Translations under genes and position numbers: made by a program
Notes under the pieces: model-generated
Database searches by the model: none
Told to the model about the DNA's origin: nothing
The model's input: only the letters and a program-made list of their open reading frames with translations
Part shown: positions 9,033 to 16,587 of the stretch, piece by piece
Numbering within the stretch: the first letter of the stretch is position 1
Layout of the letters: each line of letters starts with the position of its first letter
Source of the DNA: Streptomyces sp. ISL-1
GTDB lineage: Bacteria > Actinomycetota > Actinomycetes > Streptomycetales > Streptomycetaceae
Length of the DNA: 64,000 nt
Reading direction: 5' to 3'
Assembly (NCBI RefSeq): GCF_018614585.1
Contig: NZ_JAGGOI010000016.1
Location: 124,001 to 188,000, forward strand

Positions 9033-9911
9033 TCACCAGTCGCCGGACCGCTGCGAGCCCCGGCGGGGGGACCGGTCGGCGGCCCAGGCCGCGGCCTGTC
9101 CCTGCCGCTGCCCGGCGTGCTGCGCGGGCACGCCGGGGCGGGCGGGGATCCCCTGGGGGCTCTGCTGCCAGTCCGGCCGGCCCATGACGAGGAGCGGGTC
9201 GAACATCACCACCACTGCGGCGAGCAGCAGGAAGACCACCGGGCCGACCAGCATGGGGGCGAGCAGTGTGGCGGCCGATTCGCCGGTGCCGGCCGAGCCG
9301 GCCGCCCCGTGCAGGTGGACGCTGACCGCCGCCATCCCGGTGTAGTGCATGCCGCTCACGGCGATGCCCATCACCAGGCTGGCGCCGAGGCTCGCCAGGA
9401 AGCCGTGGACCATCACGGCCGCCCAGAGGGCCGAGGTGGCGGCCACGACGGCGATGACCACGGAGAGAACGACGGTAAGCGTGTCGTACTCGACGCGCCC
9501 CTGCAGTCGCATTCCTGCCATACCGAGGTAGTGCATGGACGCCACCCCGAGGCCGGTGATCGTGCCGCCGGTGACCAGGGCCATGCGGGTCGCGCCGCGG
9601 TATCCGACGATGAAGATCCCGATGCCGGCCATCACGATGGCGACTGCCAGGCTGGCGAAGGTCGTCGGTCGGTCGTAGCCGACGGGGGCCTCGGCGACGG
9701 TGAAGCCCATCATCGCGGTGAAGTGCATCGTCCAGACGCCCGAGCCGATGGCGGTCGCGCCCAGGGCGAGCCAGCCGGGCTTGAAGGAGCCGCCGTCGTG
9801 GATCGACCTGGTGGTGCAGCGCAGGCCGAGTGCCCCGCCAAGGCATGCCATCACATAGGCCGCCACGGGTGTGACGAGGCCGTAACTGAATCCGTCGACA
9901 GTCCCCTGCAT
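9033..9911 (-). CDS. MHYT-domain integral membrane protein
   Basis: About 292 residues when started at the ATG at 9911, which has AAGGG about nine bases upstream; a longer reading from 10007 is possible but lacks such a site. Seven membrane segments are predicted, and the MHYT signature appears three times as MHFTAMMGF, MHYLGMAGM and MHYTGMAAV, giving the two-fold repeat of the MHYT sensor. MHYT domains are proposed to bind copper and sense diatomic gases. Here no GGDEF, EAL or kinase domain is attached; the tail after residue 240 is cytoplasmic, Pro/Gln/Arg-rich and probably disordered. The output is therefore unknown. Confidence 0.9.
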   Translation of the reverse strand: MQGTVDGFSYGLVTPVAAYVMACLGGALGLRCTTRSIHDGGSFKPGWLALGATAIGSGVWTMHFTAMMGFTVAEAPVGYDRPTTFASLAVAIVMAGIGIFIVGYRGATRMALVTGGTITGLGVASMHYLGMAGMRLQGRVEYDTLTVVLSVVIAVVAATSALWAAVMVHGFLASLGASLVMGIAVSGMHYTGMAAVSVHLHGAAGSAGTGESAATLLAPMLVGPVVFLLLAAVVVMFDPLLVMGRPDWQQSPQGIPARPGVPAQHAGQRQGQAAAWAADRSPRRGSQRSGDW

Positions 9912-10049
9912 GCCCCTAAGCCCTTCGCTCCTTGTGATCCCCGCGATCCCTGACGGAACGTCTGGTCCGGGGGCGAGAGTAGGGCTCTCGCCACGGTAAG
10001 CAAACAATTGAACAGAGATTTATCGACACAGAGACCGTCGCGTGATGCG

Positions 10050-10110
10050 CTCCGGGCGGTTCCGTTCACGTTCCGGCCATACTTCGCCTGTTCTTCGTTG
10101 GCCGTCAACT
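10050..10110 (+). promoter_or_regulatory. Possible PHO-box-like direct repeats upstream of the glycerophosphodiesterase gene
   Basis: The stretch from about 10058 contains gttccgttca, then cgttccggcca and ttcttcgtt, spaced roughly 11 bp apart. This resembles PhoP direct-repeat units of Streptomyces (GTTCACC-like), though no unit is a full match. Position and gene function fit phosphate control; the match itself is weak. Confidence 0.25.
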
Positions 10111-10154
10111 GTCACCCTCGGCCCGTCCGCGACCCGACGCCGTGAGGAGTCAAG

Positions 10155-11060
10155 GTGTACGCACGACCCGCCGCAGCAACGGCCGCCGCCGTCCTGGGAG
10201 TCAGCGCGCTGCTGCTTCCGGGCCCCGCCGCCGAGGCCGCCGCCGAGGCCACGACCCAGACCGCTGCCCAGACCGCAGGCCGGCACTGTGAACCCCTTGT
10301 AATCGCCCACCGGGGCGCCTCCGCGTACGCGCCCGAGAACACCTTCGCCGCCATCGATCTCGCCGCCGACATGGGGTTCGCCTGGGTCGAGAACGACGTC
10401 CAGCGCACCAAGGACGGCGAGCTGGTCGTCGTCCACGACGACTCACTGGCGCGGACCACCGACGCGGAACAGCGCTTCCCCTCGCGCGCGCCGTGGAAGA
10501 TCAAGGACTTCACGGCCGCCGAGATCGCCACGCTGGACGCGGGCAGCTGGTTCGGCGCGAAGTGGGCGGGCGCGCGGGTGCCGACGCTCAGGCAGTACCT
10601 GAACCGGGTCGACGAAAACGGCCAGAAGTTGCTCCTGGAGATCAAGAAGCCCGAGCTCTACCCGGGCATCGAGAAGGACACCCTGCGGGTGCTGCGCGAG
10701 GAGGGCTGGCTCGACCGCCTCCACGTCAAGCACAAGCTGGTCATCCAGAGCTTCGGCGCGGACAGCGTGAAGGCCGTGCACCAGCAGCGGCCCGACATCA
10801 CAACCGGCTTCCTCGGTACGCCCGCGGTCGCCGATCTGCCGTCATACGCGGCGTTCACCGACCAGATCAACCCTTCGCACACCTCCATCTCGGCCGAGTA
10901 CGTGGCCGCGGTGCACCGGCTCAAGGGCGCGCACGGCGAGCGGCTGTGGATCAGCACCTGGACCGTGAACGACGCGGCCGGGGCGGCGCGGGTGAACGGC
11001 TTCGGAGTGGACGGCATCATCACCAACAACCCGGACGTCGTTCGGGACGCGGTGGACTGA
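10155..11060 (+). CDS. Secreted glycerophosphodiester phosphodiesterase
   Basis: A 301-residue GDPD-family enzyme with an N-terminal signal peptide (residues 1 to about 30, ending around PAAEAAAEA). It shows the catalytic motifs IAHRGASAYAPENTFAA near 50, WVENDVQRTKDGELVVVHDD near 78-97 (metal ligands and the second His), and LEIK near 162. It should release glycerol-3-phosphate and an alcohol from glycerophosphodiesters or teichoic-acid material outside the cell. The GTG start follows a GAGGAG-like sequence (cgtgaggagtcaag). Followed after 37 bp by the alkylguanine transferase gene on the same strand. The N-terminus before HRG is longer than needed and rich in Ala and Thr. Confidence 0.93.
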   Translation: MYARPAAATAAAVLGVSALLLPGPAAEAAAEATTQTAAQTAGRHCEPLVIAHRGASAYAPENTFAAIDLAADMGFAWVENDVQRTKDGELVVVHDDSLARTTDAEQRFPSRAPWKIKDFTAAEIATLDAGSWFGAKWAGARVPTLRQYLNRVDENGQKLLLEIKKPELYPGIEKDTLRVLREEGWLDRLHVKHKLVIQSFGADSVKAVHQQRPDITTGFLGTPAVADLPSYAAFTDQINPSHTSISAEYVAAVHRLKGAHGERLWISTWTVNDAAGAARVNGFGVDGIITNNPDVVRDAVD

Positions 11061-11097
11061 GCCGGCACTGTCAGTGCCCGGTCGTACGGTGGTTCGC

Positions 11098-11628
11098 ATG
11101 AAGAGCTTCGAGTGGACCGTCGTGGACACGGACATCGGGCCGTTGCTGCTCGCCGCGACCGAGGAGGGCCTGGTGAGCGTGGTCTTCCATGCCGACGCGG
11201 CGATACGGGACAGGGCGCTCGGGCAGTTGGCGGGGCGGCTGGGCGCTGAGCCGGTTCAGGACGAGGCCGGCCTGCTGGCCGAGCCGATACGCCAGGTGAA
11301 GGCGTACTTCGCGGGCGGACTGCGGGAGTTCGACCTGCCCCTGGACTGGTCGCTGTCCGGCGGGTTCAACCGGCAGGTTCTGCGGGAGCTGGCCAACGGC
11401 GTGCCGTTCGGCACGGTCGTCGGATACGGCGACCTGGCTGCCCGGGTGGGCCAGCCGGGCGCCGCGCAGGCCGTGGGCGCGGCGATGGGCTCCAATCCGC
11501 TGCCGGTGGTCGTGCCGTGCCACCGCGTGGTGGAGACGGACGGCGGGCTGGGCGGGTTCGGGGGCGGTCTGGAGACCAAGCGGAAGCTGCTGGCGCTGGA
11601 AGGGGTGCTGCCCGAGCCGCTGTTCTGA
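11098..11628 (+). CDS. ogt: Methylated-DNA--[protein]-cysteine S-methyltransferase
   Basis: A 176-residue O6-alkylguanine-DNA alkyltransferase. The acceptor-cysteine motif VVPCHRVVETDG lies near residue 137, preceded by the DNA-binding segment VPFGTVVGYGDLAARVGQPGAAQAVGAAM and followed by GGFGGGLETKRKLLALEG. The protein transfers an alkyl group from O6-alkylguanine to its own cysteine in a suicide reaction. I chose the ATG at 11098 because MKSFEWTVVDTDIGPLL matches the family start; an upstream in-frame start would add eight residues. No Ada regulatory domain is fused, so it is the single-domain form. Confidence 0.95.
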   Translation: MKSFEWTVVDTDIGPLLLAATEEGLVSVVFHADAAIRDRALGQLAGRLGAEPVQDEAGLLAEPIRQVKAYFAGGLREFDLPLDWSLSGGFNRQVLRELANGVPFGTVVGYGDLAARVGQPGAAQAVGAAMGSNPLPVVVPCHRVVETDGGLGGFGGGLETKRKLLALEGVLPEPLF

Positions 11629-11709
11629 CGGGGCCTGCACCCTGGCAACCGGTCCGGGTGCCGAGGCCATACGGTTTCGTACGCGCGTACGGGCTGGCAC
11701 ACTGCGCCA

Positions 11710-11922
11710 GTGACCACCAGCCCTGACGCACCTGACATATCCGATGCGCCTGCCGCAGTCGTTGCGGGAGCAGTCGCCCCTGCCGCGACCGCGTTCGCCG
11801 GGAGCCCGGCCGCCTTCGCGAGCCCCTTGGTGGCCAGTCTCCCGACTGCCCCCGCGACCGCCCTCGTGGCCGGTCCCGCAACCGGTCCCGCGGCCGGCGG
11901 TGGAACGGCGTACGCGCGGTGA
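11710..11922 (+). CDS. Possible 70-residue Ala/Pro-rich peptide overlapping the MFS start
   Basis: A GTG-started reading frame gives an Ala/Pro/Gly-rich 70-residue peptide starting MTTSPDAPDISDAP. Its TGA overlaps the GTG of the next gene as GTGA, the arrangement of translational coupling. No family is recognised. It could be a genuine leader peptide, or the remnant of an original N-terminal extension of the exporter shifted out of frame, or a chance frame in high-G+C DNA. Confidence 0.3.
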   Translation: MTTSPDAPDISDAPAAVVAGAVAPAATAFAGSPAAFASPLVASLPTAPATALVAGPATGPAAGGGTAYAR

Positions 11923-13178
11923 CATCCATCGACAAGGCCGCGGTTCCCGCGCCGGTGCCGGCCGACGAACTGCCCGCGCTGCGGCGGCGGATCACCGCGG
12001 TGCTCATCGCCAGCCAGATCCTCGGCGGGCTCGGCGTCGCGACCGGGATCGCGCTCGCCACCGTGCTGGCGCAGCAGGTGAGCGGGACCGAGGCGCTGGC
12101 CGGTCTCGCGCCGACCGCCACTGTGGCCGGGACCGCGCTGCTGTCCATGCCGCTGGCCGCGCTGATGACGGCCCGCGGGCGGCGGCCCGGGCTTGTACTC
12201 GCGTATCTGCTGGGCGCATTGGGCGCGGGCGTGGTCGTGCTCGCCGCGGTCGTCGAGAACTTTCCGCTGCTGCTCCTGGGCATGGCCCTCTTCGGCGCCG
12301 GCTCGTCGGCCAATCTGCAGGCGCGCTTCGCGGCCGCCGACCTCGCCGAACCCGAGCGGCGCGCCCGTGCCATCTCCAATGTCGTGTGGGCGACCACGAT
12401 CGGGGCGGTGCTCGGCCCGAATATCGCGGCGCCCGCGGGCCGCAGCGTGTCCGGTCTCGGGATACCGGCGGCCGCGGGGCCGTTCTTCTGGGCTGCCGGG
12501 GTGTTCCTTGTCTCCGGGGTCATGGTCCTTGTCCTGCTGCGTCCCGATCCGCTGCTGACCGCCCGCGCGCTGTCCCCTGCCGATCGCTCTCCCGAGGGGC
12601 GCTCGCTGCGGGCCGGGGTGCACGCCGTGCGTGAGTCGCCGATGGCCCGGCTGGCGCTGGTCACCGTCGCCGTCTCGCACACCGCGATGGTGTCGATCAT
12701 GTCGATGACCCCGGTCGCGCTCAGTCACCACGGCGCGGGCATCCAGTTGATCGGCTTGGTGATCAGCGGCCATATCGCGGGCATGTACGCGTTCTCGCCG
12801 GTGATGGGCTGGCTGGCGGACAAGGCCGGCCGGCTCGCGGTGATCGGCCTGGCGGCCGGGCTGCTCTGCACGGCCGCACTGCTCGCCGGTACGGCGGGGG
12901 CGAGCCACGGGCAGACCGCCGCCGGGCTCTTCGTCCTCGGACTCGGCTGGTCGGCGGGCCTGGTGTCCGGCTCCACGCTGCTCACCGACTCCGTGCCGCA
13001 GCCCGCCCGGGCCGCCGTGCAGGGCCTGTCCGACCTGACCATGAACACAGCGGCGGGCGTCGGCGGCGCGGCCGCCGGACTGATCGTCGCGCAGGCGGGC
13101 TACGGCTGGCTGAACGTGGTCGCCGCGTGCCTGTTGCTGCCGATGGCCGCCCTCGCGGTACGCAGAGCGCTCAGCTGA
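11919..13178 (+). CDS. MFS transporter
   Basis: A 419-residue major facilitator with about 12 membrane helices. The loop 2-3 signature appears as PLAALMTARGRRPGLVLAY near residues 75-93 (family GxxxDRxGRR-type), and the pseudo-repeat FSPVMGWLADKAGRLAVIG lies near 290. A Pro/Ala-rich N-terminal stretch of about 20 residues precedes helix 1. The closest overall resemblance is to drug/solute exporters of the DHA1/DHA2 type. It precedes psuG by about 100 bp on the same strand; a role in moving pseudouridine or related nucleosides is possible from position only. Confidence 0.88.
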   Translation: MTSIDKAAVPAPVPADELPALRRRITAVLIASQILGGLGVATGIALATVLAQQVSGTEALAGLAPTATVAGTALLSMPLAALMTARGRRPGLVLAYLLGALGAGVVVLAAVVENFPLLLLGMALFGAGSSANLQARFAAADLAEPERRARAISNVVWATTIGAVLGPNIAAPAGRSVSGLGIPAAAGPFFWAAGVFLVSGVMVLVLLRPDPLLTARALSPADRSPEGRSLRAGVHAVRESPMARLALVTVAVSHTAMVSIMSMTPVALSHHGAGIQLIGLVISGHIAGMYAFSPVMGWLADKAGRLAVIGLAAGLLCTAALLAGTAGASHGQTAAGLFVLGLGWSAGLVSGSTLLTDSVPQPARAAVQGLSDLTMNTAAGVGGAAAGLIVAQAGYGWLNVVAACLLLPMAALAVRRALS

Positions 13179-13277
13179 CTGTTCCGCTCCTGCCCACGCA
13201 CCACCTCGCCCTCGCCCCCGCCGTGGGTGAACTTGGTACTGGGTTTGGACGCGGCGCTCCCGTGCCAGGGATGGGAC

Positions 13278-14192
13278 ATGCTGCTGAGAACCGAAGTGAC
13301 TGAAGTGTCCACGGAAGTACAGGAAGCGCTCGCCGCGCAGCGGCCCGTCGTGGCCCTGGAGTCGACGATCATCGCGCATGGACTGCCGCGTCCGCACAAT
13401 CTGGCCGTCGCCGAGGAGTTGGAGGCGCTCGTACGGTCCGTGGGCGCCGTCCCCGCCACCATCGCGATACTGGACGGAAGGATCCATATCGGCCTGGACA
13501 AGCGCCAGTTGGAGCGGGTCGCGGGAGACGACGACGTACGCAAGCTCGGTCAGCGGGACCTCGCACCCGCGCTGGCGGCCGGGGTGAGCGGGGCGACAAC
13601 CGTGTCGGCGACGGCGTTTTTGGCGGCGCGGGCCGGGATCCGGGTCTTCGCCACCGGCGGACTCGGCGGGGTGCACCGCGAGTGGACCGAGACGCAGGAC
13701 GAGTCGGCGGATCTGCGGGTGCTGGCGCAGACCCGCATCGCGGTGGTGTGCGCGGGCGTGAAGTCGGTCCTGGACGTGCCCGCGACGCTGCAGCGGCTGG
13801 AAACGCTGGGCGTCGGGGTCCTCGGGTACGGCACCGACCGGTTCCCCGGCTTCTATCTCACTTCCTCCGGGCAGCCGGTCGACTGGACGGTCCGTACGCC
13901 GGAGGAGGTGGCGGAGGTGATCCGGGCGAAGGAGGCGCTGGGCGGGCCGGATTCGGCGCTGATCGTCGCGAATCCTGTCCCGGAGGCGGAACAGCTGGAT
14001 CCGGCGCTGCACGACCGGGTGCTCGGCGAGGCACTGGACGAGTGCCGGGAGCGGGGCATCAGCGGCCAGGCCGTGACCCCGTTCCTGCTCGACCATCTGA
14101 TGCGCAGGACACAAGAGGCTTCGCTGGAGGCCAATGTGGCGGCGGTGCGGGGGAATGTGCGGCTGGCGGCGCGGATCGCGGCGGCGCTGTGA
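13278..14192 (+). CDS. psuG: Pseudouridine-5'-phosphate glycosidase
   Basis: A 304-residue PsuG (indigoidine synthase A family). It reversibly splits pseudouridine 5'-phosphate into uracil and ribose 5-phosphate. Diagnostic segments are VALESTIIAHGLPRPHNL near 23 with the catalytic Glu, GVSGATTVSATAFLA near 98, FATGGLGGVHR near 120 and CAGVKSVLDVPATLQRLETLGV near 154 with the catalytic Lys. I chose ATG 13278 because an AGGGATGGGA site lies just upstream and MLLRTEVTEVSTEVQEAL fits the family start. Its stop overlaps the GTG of psuK, so the two act as a translationally coupled operon for pseudouridine salvage. Confidence 0.96.
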   Translation: MLLRTEVTEVSTEVQEALAAQRPVVALESTIIAHGLPRPHNLAVAEELEALVRSVGAVPATIAILDGRIHIGLDKRQLERVAGDDDVRKLGQRDLAPALAAGVSGATTVSATAFLAARAGIRVFATGGLGGVHREWTETQDESADLRVLAQTRIAVVCAGVKSVLDVPATLQRLETLGVGVLGYGTDRFPGFYLTSSGQPVDWTVRTPEEVAEVIRAKEALGGPDSALIVANPVPEAEQLDPALHDRVLGEALDECRERGISGQAVTPFLLDHLMRRTQEASLEANVAAVRGNVRLAARIAAAL

Positions 14193-15118
14193 CGGTCGCC
14201 GCGGGCGGGTTGCTGGTCATCGGCGATGTGGTCACCGATGTCGTGGCCCGGCACCGGACACCCCTCGCCAACGGGACGGACACGGCGGCCCGGATCCGCA
14301 TCCTGCCCGGCGGGGCGGGGGCCAATGCGGCGTGCTGGGCGGCGCGTTGGGGCTGCCGGGACGTCCGCCTCCTCGGCCGGGTCGGCCGCGACGGGGCGGG
14401 CTGGCACGAGTCGCGGCTGCGCGCCGCGGGCGTACGGCCGCTCCTCATCGCGGACGCCGAGGCCCCGACCGCCACGGTCATCGCGCTGGTCGACGCGACC
14501 GCGGAGCGGACGTTCCTCACCGACAGCGGTGCGGTGCTGCGTATCTCCGCTGCCGACTGGTCGCCGTCGCTGCTCGACGGCGTCGGCCATCTGCACCTCT
14601 CCGGCTATCTCCTCTTCTCCCCCGCCAGCCGTCAACTGGCCCGGCTCGCCCTGGAGTCGGCGCGGGCCCGTGCGATCGCGGTGAGCGTGGACCCGGCCTC
14701 GGCGGGATTCATCGGGGAGCTCGGCGTGGACCGCGTGTCGGCAGCGCTCGCGGGCGCGGACGTGCTGTTCCCGAACGCCGACGAGGCCCGCCTCCTCACC
14801 GGCCTGCCCGACCCTGCCGACGCGGCCGCGAAGCTGAGCCGCCTTGTCCCGCTGACCGTCGTCACGCTGGGCGCGGACGGCGCGCTGGTCGCCGAGTCCG
14901 GCACCGTCACGGCGCGCGTCCCGCCGGTCATGGCGGTAGCGGTGGACTCGACGGGTGCGGGCGACGCCTTCACCGGCGCGTTCCTCGCCGCCCGGCTGTC
15001 CGGCGCGGACGCGGCGACGGCCGCGGCGGAGGGCTGCCGGGCGGGCGCGGAGGCGGTGACGCTGATCGGCGGCCGACCGCACAGCCCGGATGAGGCTGAT
15101 CGACGGCCGCCCGCCTGA
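14189..15118 (+). CDS. psuK: PfkB-family kinase, probable pseudouridine kinase
   Basis: A 309-residue ribokinase-family protein starting at a GTG that overlaps the psuG stop (GTGA). It shows the PfkB signature 1 region RILPGGAGANAACWAARWG near residue 36, and signature 2 DSTGAGDAFTGAFLAARLSG near 255 with the catalytic Asp and anion hole. Coupling to psuG indicates that it phosphorylates pseudouridine to the 5'-phosphate, the substrate of PsuG. The substrate assignment rests on context. The last dozen residues (RPHSPDEADRRPPA) lie outside the conserved fold. Confidence 0.9.
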   Translation: MTVAAGGLLVIGDVVTDVVARHRTPLANGTDTAARIRILPGGAGANAACWAARWGCRDVRLLGRVGRDGAGWHESRLRAAGVRPLLIADAEAPTATVIALVDATAERTFLTDSGAVLRISAADWSPSLLDGVGHLHLSGYLLFSPASRQLARLALESARARAIAVSVDPASAGFIGELGVDRVSAALAGADVLFPNADEARLLTGLPDPADAAAKLSRLVPLTVVTLGADGALVAESGTVTARVPPVMAVAVDSTGAGDAFTGAFLAARLSGADAATAAAEGCRAGAEAVTLIGGRPHSPDEADRRPPA

Positions 15119-15154
15119 GGTCCAGCGGAAGCGTCCGCACGCCCGGGCCCAGGC

Positions 15155-15793
15155 TCAGCGGAGGCCGCCCCACGCGGGATGACGCGGATCATCGGCCCGT
15201 ACGACCACATCGGCGGCCTCCGCCGGCCCCACCTCGTCCTCGTACCGCCCGAACGCGGGCAGCGTCCAGCGCTCGCTCTCCGGCGTACGCCGTCGCAGCG
15301 CCGCGGGCGACAGCCGCAGATGCACGCTCAGATCGAGCGGGAACCAGTGCCCGAGCAGAAATGGCCCATGCAGCAACAGCACGCCGTCGGACGGGAGTTC
15401 GACATACGGACTGCGCGTCGCCCGGTCGGTCACGGGATCCCACAGATCGGGCAGCACGCGCCCGCTGCCACCGGCTTCCAGCGGCCCGAAGACCTCCCGC
15501 CACAGCGCCCCGGTGTCGAACCACCCGCTGTAGTACGTATCGGGGTCCTCGCGCCCGTACTCGTACCGCAGCGAAGCGGGCCGCACAAACCCCTCGGCCC
15601 CGACGACAAGAACGCTCCGCCCCCGCAACCGCAGCGCCTCCCCGACCCGCCGCGCCAGCTCTCCACCCCGCGCCGCGGGCGCCCCGTCGACGCCGACCCG
15701 CAGCCAGGAACTGCCGTCCTCGGCCTTCCCCGCCAGGGCCCGGTCGGCCAGGGCCTCGGTCAGCCGCTCCCAGGTGATCGCTTCGAGTCGCAC
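15155..15793 (-). CDS. Uridine kinase-like P-loop family protein with degenerate Walker A
   Basis: A 212-residue protein of the actinobacterial uridine-kinase-like group. The N-terminal beta-strand and loop read LRVGVDGAPAARGGELA at residues 31-47; the usual GxxxxGK(S/T) is missing its lysine and hydroxyl residue. Downstream it keeps the family segments FVRPASLRYEYGREDPDTYYSGWFD (in parts, near 70-95), LWDP and a VLLLHGPFLLG strand in the Walker B-like position. It could be a nucleoside kinase using an altered phosphate loop or a non-catalytic relative. It converges on psuK, which also concerns uridine-type nucleosides, and is followed after 7 bp by nothing on its own strand except psuK's tail. 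Confidence 0.75.
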   Translation of the reverse strand: MRLEAITWERLTEALADRALAGKAEDGSSWLRVGVDGAPAARGGELARRVGEALRLRGRSVLVVGAEGFVRPASLRYEYGREDPDTYYSGWFDTGALWREVFGPLEAGGSGRVLPDLWDPVTDRATRSPYVELPSDGVLLLHGPFLLGHWFPLDLSVHLRLSPAALRRRTPESERWTLPAFGRYEDEVGPAEAADVVVRADDPRHPAWGGLR

Positions 15794-15800
15794 CCGTCCA

Positions 15801-16301
15801 TCATGCTCCGGCGCAGGCCGGCGCGTCGGCGTCGATCGACAGCGGGCTGCCCTTGGGCAGCAGATACGTCACGTACAGCACGACCGGCTCGCTGCCCAGG
15901 TTGCGCCCGATGTGCCGGTGGTGCGCGCCGGCGGGCTCGATGAAGGCGGTTCCCGCCGGTGTCACCTCGACCGAGCAGTCGTCCAGGGTCCGGGTCAGCG
16001 TCCCGGACTTGACGACGGCGAGAAGCTGTCCGGGGTGGTGGTGCCAGCCGGTGGAGCCGCCCGGCGCCACCGTGATGGTCCGTACGACCACATCCGTACG
16101 GCCCTTGGCCTTCAGCTTCAGCGTCCCCTCGGACACGCCCTGCGCCAGCACCGTGCCCGTGACCCCGCTGCCGGGTGTCGCGTTCGCGGCGGACGGCACG
16201 GTGGCGAGCGCCGCCAGGCACCCGACAAGGACCATCGCCGTACGCGTACGCCCCTGCCGCCCGACTCTGCCCAGCATGTCCTTCAACCCCATGGACCTCA
16301 T
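15801..16301 (-). CDS. Secreted cupin-domain protein
   Basis: About 166 residues when started at ATG 16301, which has a clear GGAGG six bases upstream. A signal peptide spans roughly residues 1-40 (RTRTAMVLVGCLAALATVPSA, ending ANA). The rest is a single cupin barrel: GGSTGWHHHPGQLLAVVKSG near residue 80 supplies the first metal-binding histidines, and FIEPAGAHHRHIGRNLG near 123 the second set. Exported to the cell surface or medium; the reaction or ligand is unknown. It lies 7 bp upstream of the uridine-kinase-like gene on the same strand, so the two may be co-transcribed. Confidence 0.85.
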   Translation of the reverse strand: MRSMGLKDMLGRVGRQGRTRTAMVLVGCLAALATVPSAANATPGSGVTGTVLAQGVSEGTLKLKAKGRTDVVVRTITVAPGGSTGWHHHPGQLLAVVKSGTLTRTLDDCSVEVTPAGTAFIEPAGAHHRHIGRNLGSEPVVLYVTYLLPKGSPLSIDADAPACAGA

Positions 16302-16473
16302 CGCGCGCCTCCAACTCATAGGCACGGCCGGGGCGTTCCCTCGCGAACGCCCGCCCGCACTGTCGCCGAAACCGCCTCAAGGTACCGGACAGGCTCCCGC
16401 CCATGTCCCGGTACGGGCCGCCTGCTCCGCGTCCGTTCATACCCGGTTCGCCCGCGGGCAGTCCTCCGTCGAG

Positions 16474-16587
16474 GTGACGAACCGCATGCACGAGGCGACA
16501 GACGAGGCGGACCGGTCGCAGCGATCGGAGCGGGCCCGCGAGACGCTGTCCGAGTTCATCGAGGCGGCTGCGCCGGGGGTGAGGTGA
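16474..16587 (+). CDS. Possible 37-residue charged peptide
   Basis: A short frame starting VTNRMHEATDEADRSQRSER is highly charged, predicted helical and ends 30 bp inside the 3' end of the convergent dehydrogenase gene. Composition looks protein-like, but there is no strong ribosome binding site and no recognised family. Might be a chance frame. Confidence 0.25.
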   Translation: MTNRMHEATDEADRSQRSERARETLSEFIEAAAPGVR

